A DNA stretch of 64,000 bases from Primulina eburnea. Taxonomy: Eukaryota > Streptophyta > Magnoliopsida > Lamiales > Gesneriaceae. Below are positions 61,701-64,000 of the stretch, piece after piece. Where the stretch lies: the NCBI RefSeq assembly GCF_022965805.1, contig NC_133102.1, positions 3,852,885 through 3,916,884 of the forward strand, in the 5' to 3' direction. Under the pieces are notes generated by a model, which was not told the origin of the DNA, did no database searches, and saw nothing but the letters and a program-made list of their open reading frames with translations. Both the position numbers and the translations under genes were made by a program. How positions within the stretch are numbered: the first letter of the stretch is position 1; each line of letters begins with the position of its first letter.

Positions 61701-63501
61701 TTAACAGCAATGTGCATAGCTGCCATGTTGTCACAGTACAAAGTAGCTTGTACTGTAATGGACGCACCCATATCTCGAAGCGATCATGTAATCCATTCAA
61801 TCTCACAGGAGGTGATTGTCATTGCCATGTACTCGGCTTCAGCAGATTATCGCGAAACGATGCTCTGGTTCTTTGTCTTCCAGGACACCAATGAATCGCC
61901 TAGCTTCACACAATAACATGTAAGTGATCTTCGAGACATGGGGCAGACAGCCCAATCTGAGTCGCAATATGCAGACAAGGAAATATTACTATGAGCAGAC
62001 AACAAGATACCCAAACCAGGCGTGGATTTTAGATAGCGCACAACTCGAATAGCAGCGTCCATATGTGACTTCTTGGGAGAATATAGGAATTGGCTGAGAT
62101 TCTGCACCACATAGCAGAGGTCGGGCCTAGTGACAGCGAGGTATATCATTTTCCCACAAGCGAGGTATATCAATTTTCCCACAAGCCTTTTATAACTACT
62201 GAATCTGGCAGCAAGAAATCAGCAGCATCTAGTGAAGCTTCTTGTTGAACAACTGAATCAAGTTCATGGCTTGTAAGCCTAAGATTTTGCTCCATAGGTG
62301 TAACACACGGCTTGGCACCACTCAAACACATTTCAGAGATTAATTCCAGTGTGTACTTGCGTTGGCATAAATAGATGCCTTCACGAGACCGGGCAATCTC
62401 AATTCCTAAAAAATAACGCAACGGCCCTAAATCCTTGAGATGTATTCTGGAATGAAGAAAGATCTTCAGCTCCTTGATAGCGATATCATTATCACCAGTT
62501 ATTATGATATCATCAACATACACAAGTAGCAAGACTATATAACTAGCAGTGTGTTTGGTAAACAAAGAGTGATCATGTTGCGATTGAACATAATCTGCAT
62601 CTTTCATAATGCTGGAAAACTTGTGGTTCCATGGTCTTGAAGCCTGTTTTAACCCATACAAGGGCTTCCTTAACAAGCAAACCTTTGACTCCCCATGTCT
62701 GCTATAGCCCAATGGCATATCCATATATACTTCCTCATCTAAATCTCCTTGAAGAAAGGCATTACATGAATAATATATTATTTGAGGGTTTGGAATCATA
62801 GTAAAACTTGGGAGCTAAATGGATCAGCTGGAAAATTATATTAAAAGATAAGCAGGATTCTGGAAAGTCCTGCAATTTTTAGCTGAATTAAATGATTTAT
62901 CTAGTTTTTTTTAAGTTCTGTTTTATGGTTTGAAGTTTGCTGCAGTTTTATCTGTGACCTTTTATTCTACTTTTTGAATACCCAATGCCTTGGGGATGTT
63001 CTTTGCCGTGACGAATTCGCTTTATGCATTTTTTTTGTTATCCTATGTTTTGTTGTTCAACCGAAGTACATATTACAGGCTTTAGGTTTCGTGCATGGTG
63101 CTGATGTCGTCCATGCTCCTGAACCTATTCATGGACGATTGAGGTTAAATATCCTAGTTTCTTTTTGTGTGGATATATTTCTATCTATATAGCTGTATTT
63201 GGATTGCTAAGGAGTTTTGCCGTGGATTCCTCTGTTCATAGACATTGTTATATAATACATTGTTATATAATATGAGGTGATGCAAGCAAAAATATCTATG
63301 GATCAAAATTGTTTTTCGCCTTCCAACTCACAGAGCTGATCCATATTATACATCCTCATCTTTCTTGTGATTTGTTTCGGTTGGTTAGTCATAAATTTAC
63401 CTCTTTTTTATTTGATTTTTTCACACCCTTACAGTGATATTGAACACAATGGTTGTCAATTGTTCCATGGGATTCCTTCTGGCCTAAATTCTGGATTCAA
63501 G
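58742..63501 (+). CDS. ADCS: Aminodeoxychorismate synthase, N-terminal part (continues past window)
   Basis: Five exons: 58742-59075, 60323-60454, 61108-61175, 63079-63143, 63435-63501. They join in frame, and the gene runs on past the right edge. The start at 58742 ([15 protein letters not shown]) gives a Ser-rich leader suited to a plastid transit peptide. The glutamine amidotransferase domain follows: [83 protein letters not shown], and [13 protein letters not shown]. The Cys in GVCLGHQ is the amidotransferase nucleophile. The His-Glu pair and the chorismate-binding half lie beyond the window. The plant enzyme joins both halves, makes aminodeoxychorismate from chorismate and glutamine in plastids, and so feeds p-aminobenzoate to folate synthesis. 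No lesion was seen in this part. Confidence 0.92.
61323..62800 (-). mobile_element. Ty1/copia retrotransposon remnant in an ADCS intron
   Basis: Read on the minus strand, 62800 to about 61700 carries the copia reverse transcriptase ([26 protein letters not shown], the YVDD active-site box) and RNase H (DSDWA). A polypurine tract TTGAGGGGGAG follows at 61494-61504, then a 171-bp LTR at 61323-61493 starting TGTTAG and ending CTCAACA. Capsid, protease, integrase and the left LTR are missing. Frames are broken, in part by a 24/25-bp tandem duplication at 62137-62185. It lies in the intron 61176-63078, opposite to the host gene. Confidence 0.88.
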
Positions 63502-63589
63502 GTTGGCATCACTGCACTTGAGATTAGATTATCATACCCTCATATATATGCATGATTGCTTCTTCAAATTGTTTATTTCAAATCAAAAA

Positions 63590-63992
63590 AGAGCGTGCTC
63601 CGAAATAACGAGGTCACCAGATTACTTGAGCAGTGGTAGCCGCACTTTGTTTGTATTGCATGATATATCTAGTATTGTAGACAGGTTTGTTAGTGAGTCG
63701 AAGTTGACTAAAAAAATTGAGCTCAAAAGAAGGAGCTTGGTTTTGAGCCAGCTCACAAGCTTGAATTGGTGTGTAAAAATTTGTTCATGAACTGTTGCAA
63801 GCTGAGATCACGAGTTTGGCTCATGGGCTCGAGCGCATGAACTTGAGCTTTAAATATATTAAAAAGTAATGCTTACTATCATTAAATTTTTTTTTTGGAG
63901 TTTTTGATCCGGCTCGAACTCAAGCTCGATTGAGTTCAAATTGAGCCTGCTCATCAGCCTCACAAGCCAATTGAGTCGCTTTACACCCCTAA
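63590..63992. repeat. GAGCTCGA-rich repeat ending in ACACCCCT
   Basis: The sequence has many GAGCT, GCTCGA and GGCTCG words. Its right end, TTTACACCCCTAA, corresponds in complement to the AGGGGTGTAAA start seen on many plant non-autonomous elements. The left border is unclear. It lies in the ADCS intron after the exon ending at 63501. Confidence 0.45.
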
Positions 63993-64000
63993 TTCTAACT

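Overview
The window is nuclear DNA of a flowering plant. Genes are split by many AT-rich GT-AG introns, every gene matches a land-plant family, a plant microRNA hairpin (MIR160) is present, and the spaces are full of plant transposon remains. A 180-bp inverted-repeat element carrying the core TGTGAGAC..GTCTCAC occurs eight times. I associate that repeat style with asterids, perhaps Lamiales, but this is a weak guess.

Layout, left to right: (1) 1-2900, a cut-off minus-strand open frame, the tail of a LINE and the start of a Gypsy element. (2) 3470-9709 (+), the 3' part of a phosphoglucomutase/phosphomannomutase-family gene whose 5' exons are not visible; one intron holds an intact-ended 535-bp hAT-type MITE. 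(3) 10533-10863 (-), a frameshifted GNAT acetyltransferase remnant. (4) 12168-14107 (-), a two-exon TMEM70-like mitochondrial protein. (5) 15540-22066 (+), a taxilin gene that keeps its introns but carries at least five disabling lesions. (6) 23049-31901 (-), a complete 1,725-residue two-SANT protein resembling POWERDRESS. (7) 34257-37281 (-), a TMEM115/rhomboid-like protein (RBL19 type) of 309 residues in eight coding exons. (8) 37964-38209 (+), a two-exon fragment of a mitochondrial ketoacyl-ACP synthase. (9) 39101-49202 (-), a plastid-type ABC1K atypical kinase, 821 residues in 16 exons. (10) 49203-58700, a gene-poor repeat zone holding a MIR160 precursor, a PIF/Harbinger MITE, five Mutator-type MITEs, a CACTA terminus and an (AT)n tract. 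(11) 58742 onward (+), the first exons of aminodeoxychorismate synthase (folate pathway), with a Ty1/copia remnant in an intron; the gene continues past the window.

The genes do not form a single pathway. Several act in organelles: TMEM70-like in the mitochondrion, ABC1K and ADC synthase in the plastid. Three of the ten protein-gene loci are decayed copies (GNAT, taxilin, KAS), so the interval looks like diploidised duplicated sequence with fractionation, although that is inference. All exon borders were derived by eye from splice consensus and family knowledge. The three largest complete models each have a spliced length divisible by three with no internal stop, which supports them.
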